64,000 bases of DNA. Source: Isoetes taiwanensis (Eukaryota > Streptophyta > Lycopodiopsida > Isoetales > Isoetaceae). The notes beneath the pieces were generated by a model. It was not told the origin of the DNA. It worked only from the letters and a program-made list of their open reading frames with translations, and made no database searches. The stretch covers positions 4,511,330-4,575,329 of the forward strand of contig JAJEKV010000056.1 of NCBI GenBank assembly GCA_021234155.1, given 5' to 3'. Shown one piece after another: positions 48,411 through 61,714 of the stretch. Position numbers and translations under genes: made by a program. Every line of letters starts with the position of its first letter. The first letter of the stretch is position 1.

Positions 48411-50770
48411 AATCCATAAGGGGTCCGGGTCGCATAAGCCTTTTTCCCCCTCGCTTTCAAAAATGCCGGTTCAAAGGCATCATGGCCTTTGTTGGGCAAA
48501 TTCGGGGTAGAGAAGGTTTGTTGGGATGAAACTAAGAATTTCCGGTTGAGTTAGCGCATTGTAGGGAAAAATTCTTGTAGATTTTTATGCATATTTGTAT
48601 AAGGGTAATGCAAATTTCCGAATGGGAACTGAAAATATATCGGCTATTTTGATAAAAGAGTAGGAAAATTTCCGATTGGGTTTAAAACTTTGCCCAACAC
48701 TCATGGCAAAAATAGAAGGTATTGTTTTGTCGGGATAGCTGCCTGATGGATGTTTTGGTCGCTGGAATTTGGAATGGGAAGCAACCACAAAATGCATGTC
48801 GGATCGCGGATATTTTGGTCGCTAGAATGGAAGCAAGCAACCACAAAATGCATATGCATGGGATCAGGCCTCGCCTTTTAAAAATCTTTGTGGCATTGGG
48901 GATTTATACACCAAACTTTTTTTAAATCCTAAAGGATAATTTCCTAAGGGTTATTATTTGCCGGCAACAAAGCGCATTCAACCGGTAAATTCCTTCCACA
49001 TGCAAAAACCGCAGGAAAATTCCTTCCCATAAACAAGTCATCCAGAAAGTACATTTTTTTAACAAGAAATTTTATTCCATATTTCTGAAAAGTAAGATGC
49101 AAGAGAATGGAAATAATGTAAACACCTTCAAGCAAAATCTTTTGTTCACAAAACGAGATAACAAAAGTTTAAAACTTCCAACTTATAACATTTCAAAAAT
49201 TCAAGATCATTCTCACTTTGAAAACTGCTTCTTCCTCTACATGTGGGGAACTCCAAATCTTCATCTATAAAAACGGTTTGGGATCCCTCAATTTCACGAG
49301 GAGTACCGGTGTAAATGTGCCTAAAACTTTTGCAGCTGATTCCCAATGTTTTATCTTTGGTAGAGAAGTCAAATTTTTCAAGACTTGAACCCTCTATTAA
49401 CAATCTGGACCAAGGCTTAACAGTGACTTTAACTTATTTCTATACTTCACTTTTATGATATTCACCCTACTAAATCCCGTTGGGGTGGTGTTGCCGGCGG
49501 CATCGCAACATTGCACAAAATTTTGCCACTTTAGTAGCTCTCGATATTTTAGAGCCCATGTTTCCATACAGAAATCATAATCTCAAGTATCCGCGAAGCT
49601 CTTTCCCAAAATCAGGTACTAGCTTGCATCCTAAATTTTGGAAATTCTTTCAAGACTCTGATCCTTATCTATAAAGGCATGATACTCTTTCCCATAATGC
49701 CGCTTTTTTTCCTTCCAAAAAATCAGCAAGCTTATAATTCGGTCTCCCAAAATTACGCAATTCTCTTGCTCGTTTTGGCATATTGATCTGGGCTAAAACC
49801 TTTAGGCATGATAAGCCTTTCCCTCTTGTTCTCGCATACGATCTTTTTAAAGATGCAATTATGGTGGAAAATCGTCTTGAAATGCCATTGTTGCGTGTTA
49901 AAGATCCTCCAGCTAGTATTGACCTTCTCATCTCCCTCCTCTATACAACCAAAATGGGAACTAATAAAAATCCGCTATTTGAAAAAAAAAATATAATAAC
50001 CTTTCTAAAACTATTTCCGGTTATTTCTATAAGCAACCGGTAAAATCCTTCTTTTTTCACTTCCGATAATAACCCGTTGAGTGCTGGAATTTTTCATACG
50101 GAACCACTTCCTGCGGAATTTTTAGCTAGATAGGAATTTTTTATTTTAGCCGGTAGTCGGATATAGTTCCCCGGAATTTGGCGTACAGGTGGTCGGATTC
50201 TTTCCGGCCATTTTGGCCGCCCATCTCGGTGTCTTTTTGACATGTAATCGGTTGTTCGAGTGGCTGCATCATTTCCGCTTATGAGCTCTGGCGATTGTTG
50301 TTCGGCTGTGGCAGAACTAGGGAAGCATAACAGGGCTTGGAAACTAGATCTTGCCGTCAATTTTCGGCCTCAGCTTCTGATTCAGGGATGAACCATTTCA
50401 TATTTGGGCTTTAATATCTTTGCAAAACAGAGGATTCAGGTCTCAGAATATCCAGATTCTGGCAGCCACTAGAGGATCTGTTTAATGGTTTAGCCGAAAA
50501 GAGGTATTTTGGCTTTGATCTGTTGGTTTGCCTTATCAAAGTCGTTGATGACTGTTGCCAGATTTTTGGCCCACAGAGCCTTGCTCATGGTGATAACATG
50601 CCAGTCGGATATGCTGGATGCAAATTTGGATACATGGCTTTAGGTGATTTATGACTCTTATATCCAATCTATATTCTGGGTTTTAAGAGTCGATGATGTC
50701 AAAAGGCTGTGGCTCGGGCATGCCAGGATGTGAATCTAACGTTCCATAGATTTCTATAACTAGCTCGGGC
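48411..50770. other. No recognised gene
   Basis: Short open frames on both strands, none with a family signature. A pair of 'cgctggaatttggaatggga' and 'cgctagaatggaagcaagca' phrases near 48,760 and 48,820 indicates a small local duplication. Confidence 0.3.
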
Positions 50771-50777
50771 ATGCCAG

Positions 50778-50840
50778 GATGCTGAAAAGCTTGACATGAA
50801 GGCTAGAGCAAAGGTTCAGCGGATAAGAAGGATAGCTATG
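50778..50840 (+). CDS. Candidate internal exon A, unknown gene
   Basis: A 63-base open stretch between an acceptor (gccag, ending 50,777) and a donor (GTAAGG, 50,841) reads DAEKLDMKARAKVQRIRRIAM. It is phase 0 at both ends. The acceptor context 'gctcgggcatgccaggatg' is duplicated 50 bp upstream. The exon at 51,963-52,031 has matching phase and could follow it. No family recognised. Confidence 0.3.
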
Positions 50841-51962
50841 GTAAGGCATTGGTTTTCCTTTGATTTTCCTTTTGTACAGATGGTTGTACAGTTGCACAAG
50901 TTTATTGTATGCCTCTATCTAAGGGATTGCAAAGTTTATTGTGTGGTATCATATGTATGGAATTGGAGAAATTGCAACTACAGAAATAAGAATGGCAGCT
51001 AATGAACACTGGAATGATGGAGGACTTGAAGTGCGTAATCTCCAAACCTGATTTAATGAATAAAATAGAATTTATGGAATGCATAACTATATACTTCCAT
51101 TTTTTTCTGACCGGCTTGCATTCCAACATTTCCAGGTCTGAAACAAATCTTCCTCTTTGTTGCCCCGTACGTAAACCTTATTTTCTTATTGTAATCTTTG
51201 TGCTGATTCTTCTATGCTGGACTTAAATTTTCGACCTCTTTCTAGTTGTGAGTTGCCCTGTTATGCTACATGCTGAGGTTTAGGGTTACAAAGATCCAAA
51301 ATCCTTAAGGTACGTTGCCTATCTATCACTACAATTGTCAACTACCTTCATAGGCTTATTAGTCAGGTATCCTGGATCTTGCATTTATTGATACGATGCA
51401 AGGGAGGTTGAGCTTGCTCAAGCTTTGCTACAGACTCCATAAATAGGCATTTGAATATATAGCCAGGAGCATCAGACAGATGTGCTTCTGGAATTGTAGG
51501 CCGCAATCTGTAAGAGGGCCTTTAATGATGCTAAAGTTTCTGTCTTGTCCACTGTTATTCTATGTCCTTATAGTGCTACTTGTGCCATTTCCGAAATGTA
51601 GTTACACGTCAAAAACAGAGCTACGGTTAGGAAGTTATCGATCTTCAAAGTTGCTGCTGTAAATTTGTGACAACAGAAGTTCAATACAAGTTTTAAGTTC
51701 AAATTTGCTGTTGTAAATCTGTGTGACAGTAGAAGGTCATAGCATCAAAGCCAAAATCAGATTTTGTTGGCAACTGGATGTGGGCCATAATTTCTGTATG
51801 ATTCAAGCATTTCGATCTTTTTGGCGGCATGTTTATTTAGAGCAGGTGGCAGTATAATCAATTTATTGCAGCTTTTTTGGCAATGGGGCAAGTTGCATTT
51901 AGATGTCTCTTGCATTCTTGACCTTTGCTTACATTGCTTTCTCTTTTTGCTGTCTGATGCAG

Positions 51963-52031
51963 GATGTGCAGGGCCTTATGCCTGCTGCTGAAGAGAGCTT
52001 GACTGATGAAATCATATGGGAGACATTACTG
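51963..52031 (+). CDS. Candidate internal exon B, unknown gene
   Basis: A 69-base open stretch after acceptor 'gatgcag' and before donor GTACAG reads DVQGLMPAAEESLTDEIIW and ETLL, phase 0. The acidic, helical composition looks protein-like. It would splice in frame after the exon at 50,778-50,840 across a 1.1 kb intron. The function is unknown. It lies upstream of, and probably separate from, the GDSL gene. Confidence 0.3.
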
Positions 52032-52446
52032 GTACAGTAGTAACTTCAAAGATTAATGGAGCTACTTTCCCATTTTTTTATTTTTGCAGAATAGTTTGGT
52101 ATAAGCTGTGGCTATGATATAATCGATGCTTCTTGCCTTCTATGGATTTGGCAACAGACGCACATAGGAATATTTCCAGTTTGATCCAAAGCACTTGCAG
52201 ACTGATCGGCTTGCAGGGTATTTTTTGAGGTTCTGGCTTCAAGATGCTTTTCACGGCCAAAACCTACGACATTGGACTTTTAATCCAAGAGCCCGAGTTG
52301 GAATCTCGGTAGGGCCTTCATTACCTCTTCTGCTAAGCGACAGGCATTTAAGAAAACGGGCAAAAAAATTGGGTATATTTTTTTTGGGCATCTTCAACCC
52401 AAATCCGTGGCCTTTGTAGGAGGAATGACCACTGTAAGAAACTGCC

Positions 52447-53698
52447 GACAACTAAATATAGCTCTTCTCGCATTCTCTGCCGTTCTGTGCGCCAGATCTG
52501 GCCCAACCCATATGTCCATACATGCTGGGCCCAAATGTTGATCAGAAGGAACAAAGGTCTTTGTAGTTTTGTACCATACTTTGACGGGCCCATCACATGA
52601 AATGCCGGTTAGTATGGTTGTCTTTTGCTTATTTTTGCTAACAGTTTTGAAAGGACTTGCATTGAAGTCATCTAGTCCGTGTTTTTCAGGATCTCTGAAG
52701 AATTTCGCATTGTTAGAATGGCGCTTATGTCATTGCATTTCTTGTTCTTGACAACCTTGATTCTTTCTGTCTTGGGTAGGTTGCCACTTGCTTTTTATTG
52801 AGCAGATTCATCTGATTTGTAGCAACATTCTTCCTCAATTTCATTTGCTTTTTATTGAGCAGATGATCGGATTTCTAGCAACATTCTTTCCCAATTTTAT
52901 AGATCTGCATTTTCATATGCATGTGTATTGCATGCTTATTTCAAGAGTTAACCTTCCATGAACACAACGTAAATCCTGTAGTAGCAGTTCATAGCTTTTG
53001 CAATTTGATCAGACTATGAGATAACACATTAGCAAATTTAATCTGGGGACTTGCAGACAATGTGCTTCGAGTCGGTTCTCACCCACTGTTTATATTTGGT
53101 GGCTCATTTGTGGACACTGGCAATGTTAAATCTTGTGGACACTACCGACAACTAAATACAGCTCTTCTCGCATTCTCTGCCGTTCTGTGCGCCAGATCTG
53201 GCCCTACCCATATGTCCATACATGCTGGGCCCAAATGTTGATCAGAAGGAACAAAGGTCTTTGTAGTTTTCTACCATACTTTGATGAGTCCATCACATGA
53301 AATGCCGGTTAGTATGGTTGTCTTTTGCTTATTTTTGCTAACAATTTTGAAAGGACTTGCATTGAAGTCATCTAGTCCGTCTTATTGAGGATCTCTGAAG
53401 AATTTCACATTGTTAGAATGGCGCCCATGTCATTGCATTTCTTGTTCTTGACAATGATTTGTAGCAACATTCTTCCTCAATTTCATTTGTTTTTTATTGA
53501 GCAGATGATCGGATTTCTAGCAACATTCTTTCCCAATTTTATAGATCTGCATTTTCATATGCATGTGCATTGCATGCTTATTTTAAGAGTTAACCTTCCA
53601 TGAACACAACGGAAATCCTGTAGTAGCAGTTCATAGCTTTTGCAATTTGATCAGACTATGAGATAACACATTAGCAAATCTAATCTGGGGACTTGCAG
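52447..53698. repeat. Partial tandem duplication of the GDSL 5' region, about 0.7 kb
   Basis: 'gacaactaaata' with 'agctcttctcgcattctctg' starts at 52,447 and 53,147. Both copies run through 'catcacatgaaatgccggtt', the exon 1 region, 'gcagatgatcggatttctag' and 'tctggggacttgcag'. The second copy has a ~60 bp deletion that removes the exon 1 donor. The first is followed by a truncated exon 2 (53,057 to about 53,140). Confidence 0.85.
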
Positions 53699-54346
53699 AC
53701 AATGTGCTTGGAATCGGTTCCCACCCACTGTTTATATTTGGTGGCTCATTTGTGGACACTGGGAATGTTAAATCTTGGGATTCTTCTCGTCCACCTTGGA
53801 AAATTCCATATGGACAGAGCTGGCCTGGACAGTCATCAGGGCGCTATGGCAATGGCCATGTTCTCATGGATCTTGTTGGTATAGTTCTTTCTATTTGTAT
53901 ACTGCTAGTTTGCACTAAGGTCTTGGAATCGTCATGGCATGTTTTATGTATTTTCCATGTTAAAGTTTCTGGAATGCCAAGAGGGAACTTAATTCCTTTC
54001 CATTTAAATTCAAAGGATTTTGACACAAACATTTCAAGTTTCTAATGCTTAAATTTATCTTCACATTTACTTTTGCAGCTACTTCAATGAGCCTACCTAC
54101 TCCGGTTGCCTATGGACTGAGAGATCCAAGCAAGATATACAGTGAAGGGGTTAACTTTGCAGTTGGAGGCACATGCATAATGCCAGATACTGGAGGGAGC
54201 CCCTATGTTAATGCTCAGATAGATCAGCTTCAAGGAATTATTGGTGTATATACAAAGGACCAGCTTGGCTCTCCTCTTTTCCTGTATGTTAGTGATAGTG
54301 AAGACTATCTCTACTACCTAAGAAGAGATCAACATTTGCATTGCAA
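52718..54346 (+). pseudogene. GDSL esterase/lipase gene, 5' exons only
   Basis: GDSL lipases are secreted Ser hydrolases of plants. Exon 1 (52,718-52,775) encodes MALMSLHFLFLTTLILSVL, a signal-peptide-like start ending at G|GTAGG. Exon 2 (53,699-53,878) completes a Asp codon and reads 'FIFGGSFVDTGNV', block I, where the usual FGDS is FGGS but the nucleophile Ser is kept. Exon 3 (54,079-54,346) follows 'ttgcag' in matching phase. It contains VNFAVGGTCIM (block II) and 'LYVSDSEDYLYYL', where the block III G-N-D is replaced by S-E-D. The frame reaches a TAG at 54,350 beside a possible GTAGGC donor. The C-terminal D-x-x-H block was not found. Splice phases agree, yet altered oxyanion-hole residues, the missing 3' end and the internal duplication (an extra truncated exon 2 at 53,057) suggest a dead or partial gene. 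Confidence 0.75.
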
Positions 54347-54350
54347 GTAG

Positions 54351-56790
54351 GCAACCTAAACGTTACCTTGTTTGGCAACATGTTGTTCATGTGCAGCTTC
54401 CATTCTCAGGCAAAACGAAGTTGAATGACACTATTGAACCATAGGTGCAGGTTCCTCTCATTGGTTTAAGTACAAAAAAATTCTTTAGTCAAGGATATCT
54501 GTTTTATTTTGCTATGTGGTCTTGTGCCACTTGAAATCTTGCAGTTGGAATCTCAAACAATGCGGCAAAAGACCACAAATCAGTACCAAATCTGTTTTTA
54601 TAAATATTGTTCCAGTCATTTTGCGTGTCATGGATATTGATTACTAATGCAAGCGACTGGACTTAAGTGGCCACATTATCGTGCTTGAGGATCTTGCATT
54701 GGCTCATTGGTTTCACACAATTATATTGTCACAAACTTGGAAAAAATGAGATTGGACACATAGAACTCATGAGACTTGACTGAAGATAAATAAGAGTCTC
54801 ATTGCAGCTAGAATTTAGGCTTCAAGGATTATAGAATTATTTGATATTGTGAGCACGATTGTTTAAACACTCTGCAAATTTTTACTTCTACATTGTAAAT
54901 GAAAAGAAATATATATGTGAATCTAAACTAGTTTTCCCTTATTTGCAGCACCTTGGCCAATGACATATGATAATGACAAAAGTGGCTTGTGGCCTAAGTT
55001 TTAGTCCTTGTGCACGGTGTCACGGTGTGTTATGTTTAGTCATAACTGCTGGCTGGAATAGATTTACAAGAAAAGAATGTCTGATGAAAAGAATGTGCTC
55101 TGATGAGCACAATCAAGGATTCATGTTTTTGCAAGTGACATGCAAATTCGTGATCTGTGGCCTGGATTTCTTCTACTTCTGCAAAAACCATCAGGTAAAA
55201 CGCATGTGTGGATTCTGTCTTATGATATATTTGCAATTTGATGAATAAGCTGGGTTTCCTAAATTAAATCCGAATTAGTATAGTGTTTGGGTCATTATTC
55301 TTTCCCTACCGCTCTAAGCTCATTCTTAGAATGGCTTGGGATAGGGTACCAGATTAGAGACCACACTAGAGATAAGCTGATTATTTCGATTTTAACTAAT
55401 CTGAGCTAACGCACAGCAAGCCTTGCATCCGAGTTTTAATATCTTTTTATCCGAGTTCAAATATCTGCAAAATTATGGTTGTCATGGTCGCCATGATTTT
55501 TTCCGTGGCGGTATACTTTGCTCGAATGGTAAGTTCCAAGTTGCTGCTCTAGGTTGGTTCGCAGGAAAATGCGATTTTATCTCAATTTCATGTGGCAGAT
55601 CTTGCTCATTTGGGTTTGTTGATTTCTTGTTTTCTCTCCATAGCTTCAGCAGCATAGGTTGAGGAGGTAGTCGATCTGTTCCTGCCAAATCTTAACACCT
55701 AATCTTAGCATTGGCTTTCTTTCCATCCTTTCCAGTCACCATAGGCATTCTGTGGGTTTGTGCCAGTTGGGTTGCGGGATGATAAGAGTTGGAATTGGCA
55801 CATCTTATGTAACTTTATCTAGTGTTCTTGTGTTGTCTAACCATCAAGAAATTTCCACAGGCCAAGAATGACATAGTTTCCCATGGAGCTGTGGATAATA
55901 AACATGGTGCTTTGAGTCTCGCCACTGACTCAAAAGACATATAGATTACCTTTAACATGTATACTAAATCCCTTAAGTTTCTTTAATATGTCTACAAAAT
56001 TTGTTTTGTTTATTTTGACCTTTTCCTTGCATGTTTCTCCTTGGATTCTCCATACTATTTTTGGAATATAAGAAAATCCCAAGAACTTTTCCAATATGAC
56101 TTGGGCTTCTAATGGATGACTTTGAATTTAGAAGTGGAGTTAACATCGATCTTGACTCTTGAAATTGACTTTAATTTTTCGAGTCCTGGATCACTTTGAT
56201 TTGCAATGCCTTGAATTAGAGAAATTATCTGTTAATTTCTACATCTCTTGAGTTTTAGGCATGTAGGTGAATAGTTTGTTTGGTATCTTTATTACCAAAC
56301 ATGGTATAGGACAATCACACACTTTGCAAACTTATAGGTCTGGAGAAGCTTGTTGTAAGCAGTGTTCCAACACACTACTTCTATGTGTGGCCAATATGAA
56401 TGCATTTTAATGACATGCAATTTTTTGGGCCAATATTTCCCAGGGGTAGTTCCTGTCTTGGTTGGAACAAGATGCAAGAAGTTTGTTACCTTTTTCTTCA
56501 TAGGCATGTAGGTGGATAGTTTGTTTGGTATCTTTATTACAAATGATGGCATTGCACGTAATAAATTACTATGTATCTTTTAAGCTATAATGTGTCTTGC
56601 ATTTTTTATGTCTCAAAAGGTACGTTATATTTTCTAAGGGCATCGTCATATGTCTGATCAGTCATTCATGGCATGTGCACAGTATTTCGATTTGGTTGTC
56701 TAATTGATTATTTGAGACGCCTGGGATGACATATTGAGGTTGCAAAAGGAAGCTTCAGAATGTAGAGCATTATTTTAGGTTGTTGCCAAT
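54351..56790. other. No recognised gene
   Basis: No further GDSL exons could be recognised. An acceptor-like 'tttgcag' at about 54,949 precedes a very short open stretch. The remaining open frames (for example 55,423-55,662) show no family signature. Confidence 0.3.
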
Positions 56791-57572
56791 ATGTAGCAAA
56801 ATAACAGGGGGTTCCAGGGGGATTTGATATAGATATAATTCTTGAAACCATAGACCATATCCCTAAAACAATTCAATGGGTTATTATAAAAAAAAACATG
56901 GATTTAAGATAAAAACAAATCACATTAGCTGACTAGTTAGATTGGTTAAAGTAGTCTTATTAGGACATTGAGTTATTTTGGTAGAGGTTAGAATCCCTCA
57001 GTATTTCATATTCTAAACATTATAGAGGCTTTCGATATACCATCAAAACCTTAGGCAAACTCTCAGATTTGACATCTTAAAATCATAGGCGTCTCCAATC
57101 ATAAATGAGCATAATCAAAACGAGAGGTGTCGTGAGACTTCAACATACGGTCAGTCATTAGGATTTGCCAGAGATCCGACGACCGCGGTAGTCGGGTGCA
57201 CCTGATTTTAGAATATGTAGCAAAATAACAAAGGGTTCCAGGGGATTTGATATAGATATAATTCTTGAAACCATAGACCATATCCTAAAACAATTCAATG
57301 GGTTATTATAAAAAAACATGGATTTAAAGATAAAACAAATCACATTAGTGACTAGTTAGATTGGTTAAAAGTAGTCTTATTAGGACATTGAGTTATTTTG
57401 GTAGAGGTTGAATCCCCGGTATTTCATATTCTAAAACCGTTATAGAGGCTCGATATACCATCAAAACCTAGGCAAACTCAGATTTGACATCTTTTAAAAT
57501 CATAAGTAGCGCCTCCAATCATAAATGAGCATAATCAAAGCGAGGTGTGTCGAGACTTCAACATACAGATCA
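56791..57572. repeat. Tandem duplication, 423 bp unit
   Basis: Both copies start at 'atgtagcaaaataaca' (56,791 and 57,214) and share 'gatttgatatagatataatt', 'gaaaccatagaccatatcc' and 'acttcaacatac'. Differences are mostly single-base indels. The second copy ends near 57,572. Non-coding. Confidence 0.85.
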
Positions 57573-58610
57573 CGGGCCACGTGGATAGGATTGATCCGGC
57601 TTATCTGTGGTAGTCAAAATATTTAGGGCAATTTGTTTTGTGCTTAAACATGGCCTCGAAGTAGTCTATTGATTTCCATGTTTTGTGGCATTTGGATATG
57701 TTACCCGGCATTTGACTAGAGCTAAGCGAGAATATTAGTTGCATCTTTTGGCATGATGATTTCGCTAGGTTTAGATATGAAAACATATGGTTCACATATG
57801 AACGATTAATTTAAGATAGTCTAAAACGATAATATCGTAATGTGTATACCAATGTGTAGAGTCTAATGCAATCCTCTAACAAATTTTCACAAGTTCTCTA
57901 CCAAAATTGATTGGCACATTAGATCGATTTATTTGGTGAGGAACTTTGGGTGGGAGTTTGACTAGAGATTTGATAGAAATGGAAGCAAACAGATTGGTAG
58001 TGAGTTTGACCGATGTTGACAGAGAGGTAGATGCATTCGACTTTCACTTTAACTTAAAACCTTTATGAAAAAGTTTCATGCAAAATTTTCATCACATTGT
58101 CCATTATACTTTAGAAGGCTTAGGGCTCTTCTTTCTTGTGGGCATGCTAACCAACCGGCAAAGTCTTATGGTATTTACATGCTCATAAAATAGTGAACCT
58201 CACATAGAAACTATAGATTTTGGAATCTGCAGGCTTATTTTTCGAATAGGTTATAGGAAGTGCATGCATTCCAGTTGCAGCCAACACAATTTGTGAATGT
58301 TAATGCATTGCAGGACTATTATATTTTAAATCATTTTAATTGAAAGCCAATTTATTCAATTGGAAGATAAGGATCCCTCATAAGTGTACAACGCGCAAAA
58401 TAGTTTGAGATTTAGTGACAATATTGCCAATAAGTTCTTTGACCATGTGTTCCCTTGATTGTTGGTAGTAAAAAGACCACATCCCTTAACTTATAATCTT
58501 ATACAATCTCTCAGGAATATTGGATAGTCTTATTAGAATGTTGGTAAATGTAAAAATCTTATAGAAATTTGGAAAATTTATACTTCCCAATGTATGCACG
58601 ATGATGCGAC
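57573..58610. other. No recognised gene
   Basis: AT-rich sequence without a convincing frame or repeat. Confidence 0.3.
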
Positions 58611-60910
58611 AGACACTCCCTCATAGTATAAAGACTTGTATATATATATATATAAATATAAATATATATAACGGGTTGGAGTAGGCGTTGCAAACATAAG
58701 ATTTTGAATTCTGCACTCGCGGAAACTCATGCCATTGTAGGAGATGTCAATACTCTCACAACACTGCTCAAAATACTAAGAGCCGTATTTGTCTCTCCTT
58801 TATTGCATACGCCAAAGTAATTAGAGCTATGTTTTATCTGGGACTTTTTTGCATAGCGTCGGACTTTATTTAAGGCGACTTTCCTTGGATATTTATGGTC
58901 ACCCTAGACATTGGCCATTTATGCACATCTTGGCTAGGGTCAACAATATTGATGATAGTAATTGACGGACTTGTCGAGGGCGGAATGCTCCCATGCCTTG
59001 CATAATGAGTATGGCAAGAAAAATAATTTGGAGACCTTGGCTATATGCTTAGGCTTTGTTAAACAAAATTGACAAAAAACATGAAAAATGGCTTAATGCC
59101 ATACAAAATTAATAAGTATAATTTTGACCTTTAAATTTTTCATGTCAATCATGTAAATTGGTTTAGGGCATGCTAACGATCACCGTTGGTTCAACCCGCC
59201 TGGTTGCTACCAACCCTTAAGATTCGGATATGGCAAACAAAGCTCCGGATTCAGTTTTATGCTCATTGCTCATCTTTGATGAAGCCGGAAGATTCTATCA
59301 ACACCGATACAAAGCCACACAAAGAACACATATCGGGTGTGTCTTACATTCTATTCTACTTTCAGAAATCCTCTAGTTATGGAGTAGGAAACCCTAAAAG
59401 AAACTTTGAAGAATAAAGCTTCATAAGAAAGTTGCGGATCACATTTAGGTCAGATTTCAGAAATCGTTTTCTGACATAGCTAATCTCGTCAAAAAACATG
59501 ACTGTTTTTCATGAAAAGATAGAGCGTATTGTGCCGTTTAAACATATAATTAATAAAAAAAGAGCTCCGCATTGCTAAGAGCTATGCCTGTTTTTGTAGG
59601 GGGCTGTCATTTTATGGCAGCAAGTACTTATCTTCCATTTTTACAAGCTTAGACTTAAAATTTGATGGAGATGCACCTAAGATGAAATATAGACTTAAGA
59701 AAGGGGCTTCTTTTGCTTCTATTCTCAAGTTTATCTCTTACTATCGTCGGTTAACTAACAAATCATGTAGCTTTACATATGATTTTCAATGCAAACCAAG
59801 TGCTAAGCTATGGGCTTGGAGCAAAAGCCAGCTTTTGGCACTCTTTATCAAGATTGGAACTATCTTACAGATCTGATTTTAAGATCAATGGTAGTTCTTA
59901 AAATAATGATCTAATTTGAGAACTGGAAACTACCCAAATAAGACGTAATGTAAATACATGTTGAAATAATGTTTCTTAGAATGCAAATGCATAACTGAGA
60001 TAATTCATTGATAGGCTAAATTATTCTTGAACTAGTTATGTTCTACTTTGTATATATCTCCGGTTATGGAGTAGAAAAATCCTAGAAAGAAACTTTGAAG
60101 CAAAAAGTTTCATAATAAAGCAGGATTTCATTAGGTCGGATTTCAGAAATCGTTTTCTGACATAGCAAATCTCTTCAAAACTTGACTGTTTTTCCTTGAG
60201 AGGATAGAGCATATCATGCCGTTTTCTAAAACATATAATTAATAAAAAAACAGAGCCTTGTGCTAAGAGTTATGGCAGTTTCGTGCTTGGGCTGTTATTT
60301 CATGGCAAGCAAATACTTATTCTTCATTTTGACATGCTTAGACTTAAAATTTCAGAGAGATGCACCTAAGTCAAAATGTAGACTCAGAAAAGGAGCTTTT
60401 TGCTTCTATTCTTGACAAGTTTGGTTGCTTATATCTCTTGCTATTGTCATTTAGATAACAAACTATGTAGCTCTCCGCCTACTTTTTGGAGGCTATCAAG
60501 AATTTTGATTATACTATTATATTTTGAATCGCAATTTTGGGATTTAGAAAATCTCAAGTTTTAATTCCATTTCTCTTTCTTGTTAACGTTTACTGGGGGC
60601 AAAAAGGATACAATTGGTGATCGGTGATAAACCGAGAGACCCAATGTACCTTTTGGCCCTTGCATCGTTACCGGGATTATCGCTAACGTTTGCATGATTG
60701 GTCAGCCCAGTGGGCTCTCTCCTCCAATTGTCTCATTTTTTTGCTACCGGGGTTGGTGTTAACTTGGAAGGTTATGGAATGACGCAAAAATGTAACTGTA
60801 TACTATGCTTTACAAGTTATTGTTTAAACTATACACTTTCAAGAAAAAGTCTACTTTGCAATTTGCTCTCTACTTTTTATGTTTTTTTAGAATTTGTCTC
60901 AACTACTTTT
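58610..60910. repeat. Direct duplication, left copy (partner 61,715-64,000)
   Basis: Begins with an R-B-like 'ctcatagtataaagacttg' and a TA run. It shares the order of 61,715-64,000 at a spacing of about 3.08 kb. Two internal sub-units, about 59,370-59,790 and 60,058-60,480, share 'gatttcagaaatcgttttct', 'agagctatg' or 'agagttatg', and 'gacttaaaattt...gatgcacctaag'. The R-C block lies at 60,590-60,770. No coding signature. Confidence 0.85.
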
Positions 60911-61714
60911 CATTAAGGATGCATAGTTTTGGGGCTTGAGAAATCAGCCTCTAATTAAATATCCCTAAATGTTAAGTGTTGAGATATGCTTAAGAATATT
61001 TTGCAACTTCTTTTCATTGAGGACACATAGTTTTTTGGGGCTTGCCTTTTAATGGAAATCAACCCTCTACTAGGTTGCAGTTGAAAAATGAAAAAGTTTA
61101 ATGAAAAATACTTAATTAATATTGAGCTTATTTAGTATTCTTGTTGGACTCATTTGGTTTAGGTCCGGTAGTGCGAGGGACGTAATTTCTCTAGCCGGTT
61201 AAGTGACCAAGTTAGGAGTATGGACTTGGCTAGATTAGACCCTAGGCAAAGGAAAGTATATATCTTTGAAACATCTGTTATCATATTCAAGGATATGAAA
61301 CTCTATCCTTTTGAGTCCAACGAATTGATTGAACACGCGACACCTCTCGTGATTTATTGAACATTATGTTTTCCATTCGCACTGCTCTATCGTTACATTG
61401 GCTATTACTTGTTTGCTAGTTACTTACTGTTTGCTATTTACTGATGCATTGGGACATTTTAAAAAATGACTAAATACTAGCCACGGAGAATTATGACGAT
61501 TTCTATGGTTTATGAACATTAAAAATTGGGCTTCTTGAAACACGAAAGCATGACCATAAAGGTATGAATTTCTGCTATGTGATTTATCTTTTATCTTTTA
61601 ACATTGTAACGATTTACAGGTAACGTAGGGTCCTAGCAGAATGCTAGGTACCCTGCGCTACCTAGCAATATACTGAATTTTCTTTTAGGACCCTACTTCC
61701 TGCGGTAGGAGGTA
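60911..61714. other. Spacer between the duplicated blocks
   Basis: No recognised gene. A short inverted repeat 'ctagcagaatgctaggtacc' and 'cctagca' lies near 61,635-61,668. 'ggtaggaggtagga' precedes the TA run at 61,705-61,722 and is the reverse of the sequence beside the (TA)n at 17,023. Confidence 0.4.
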
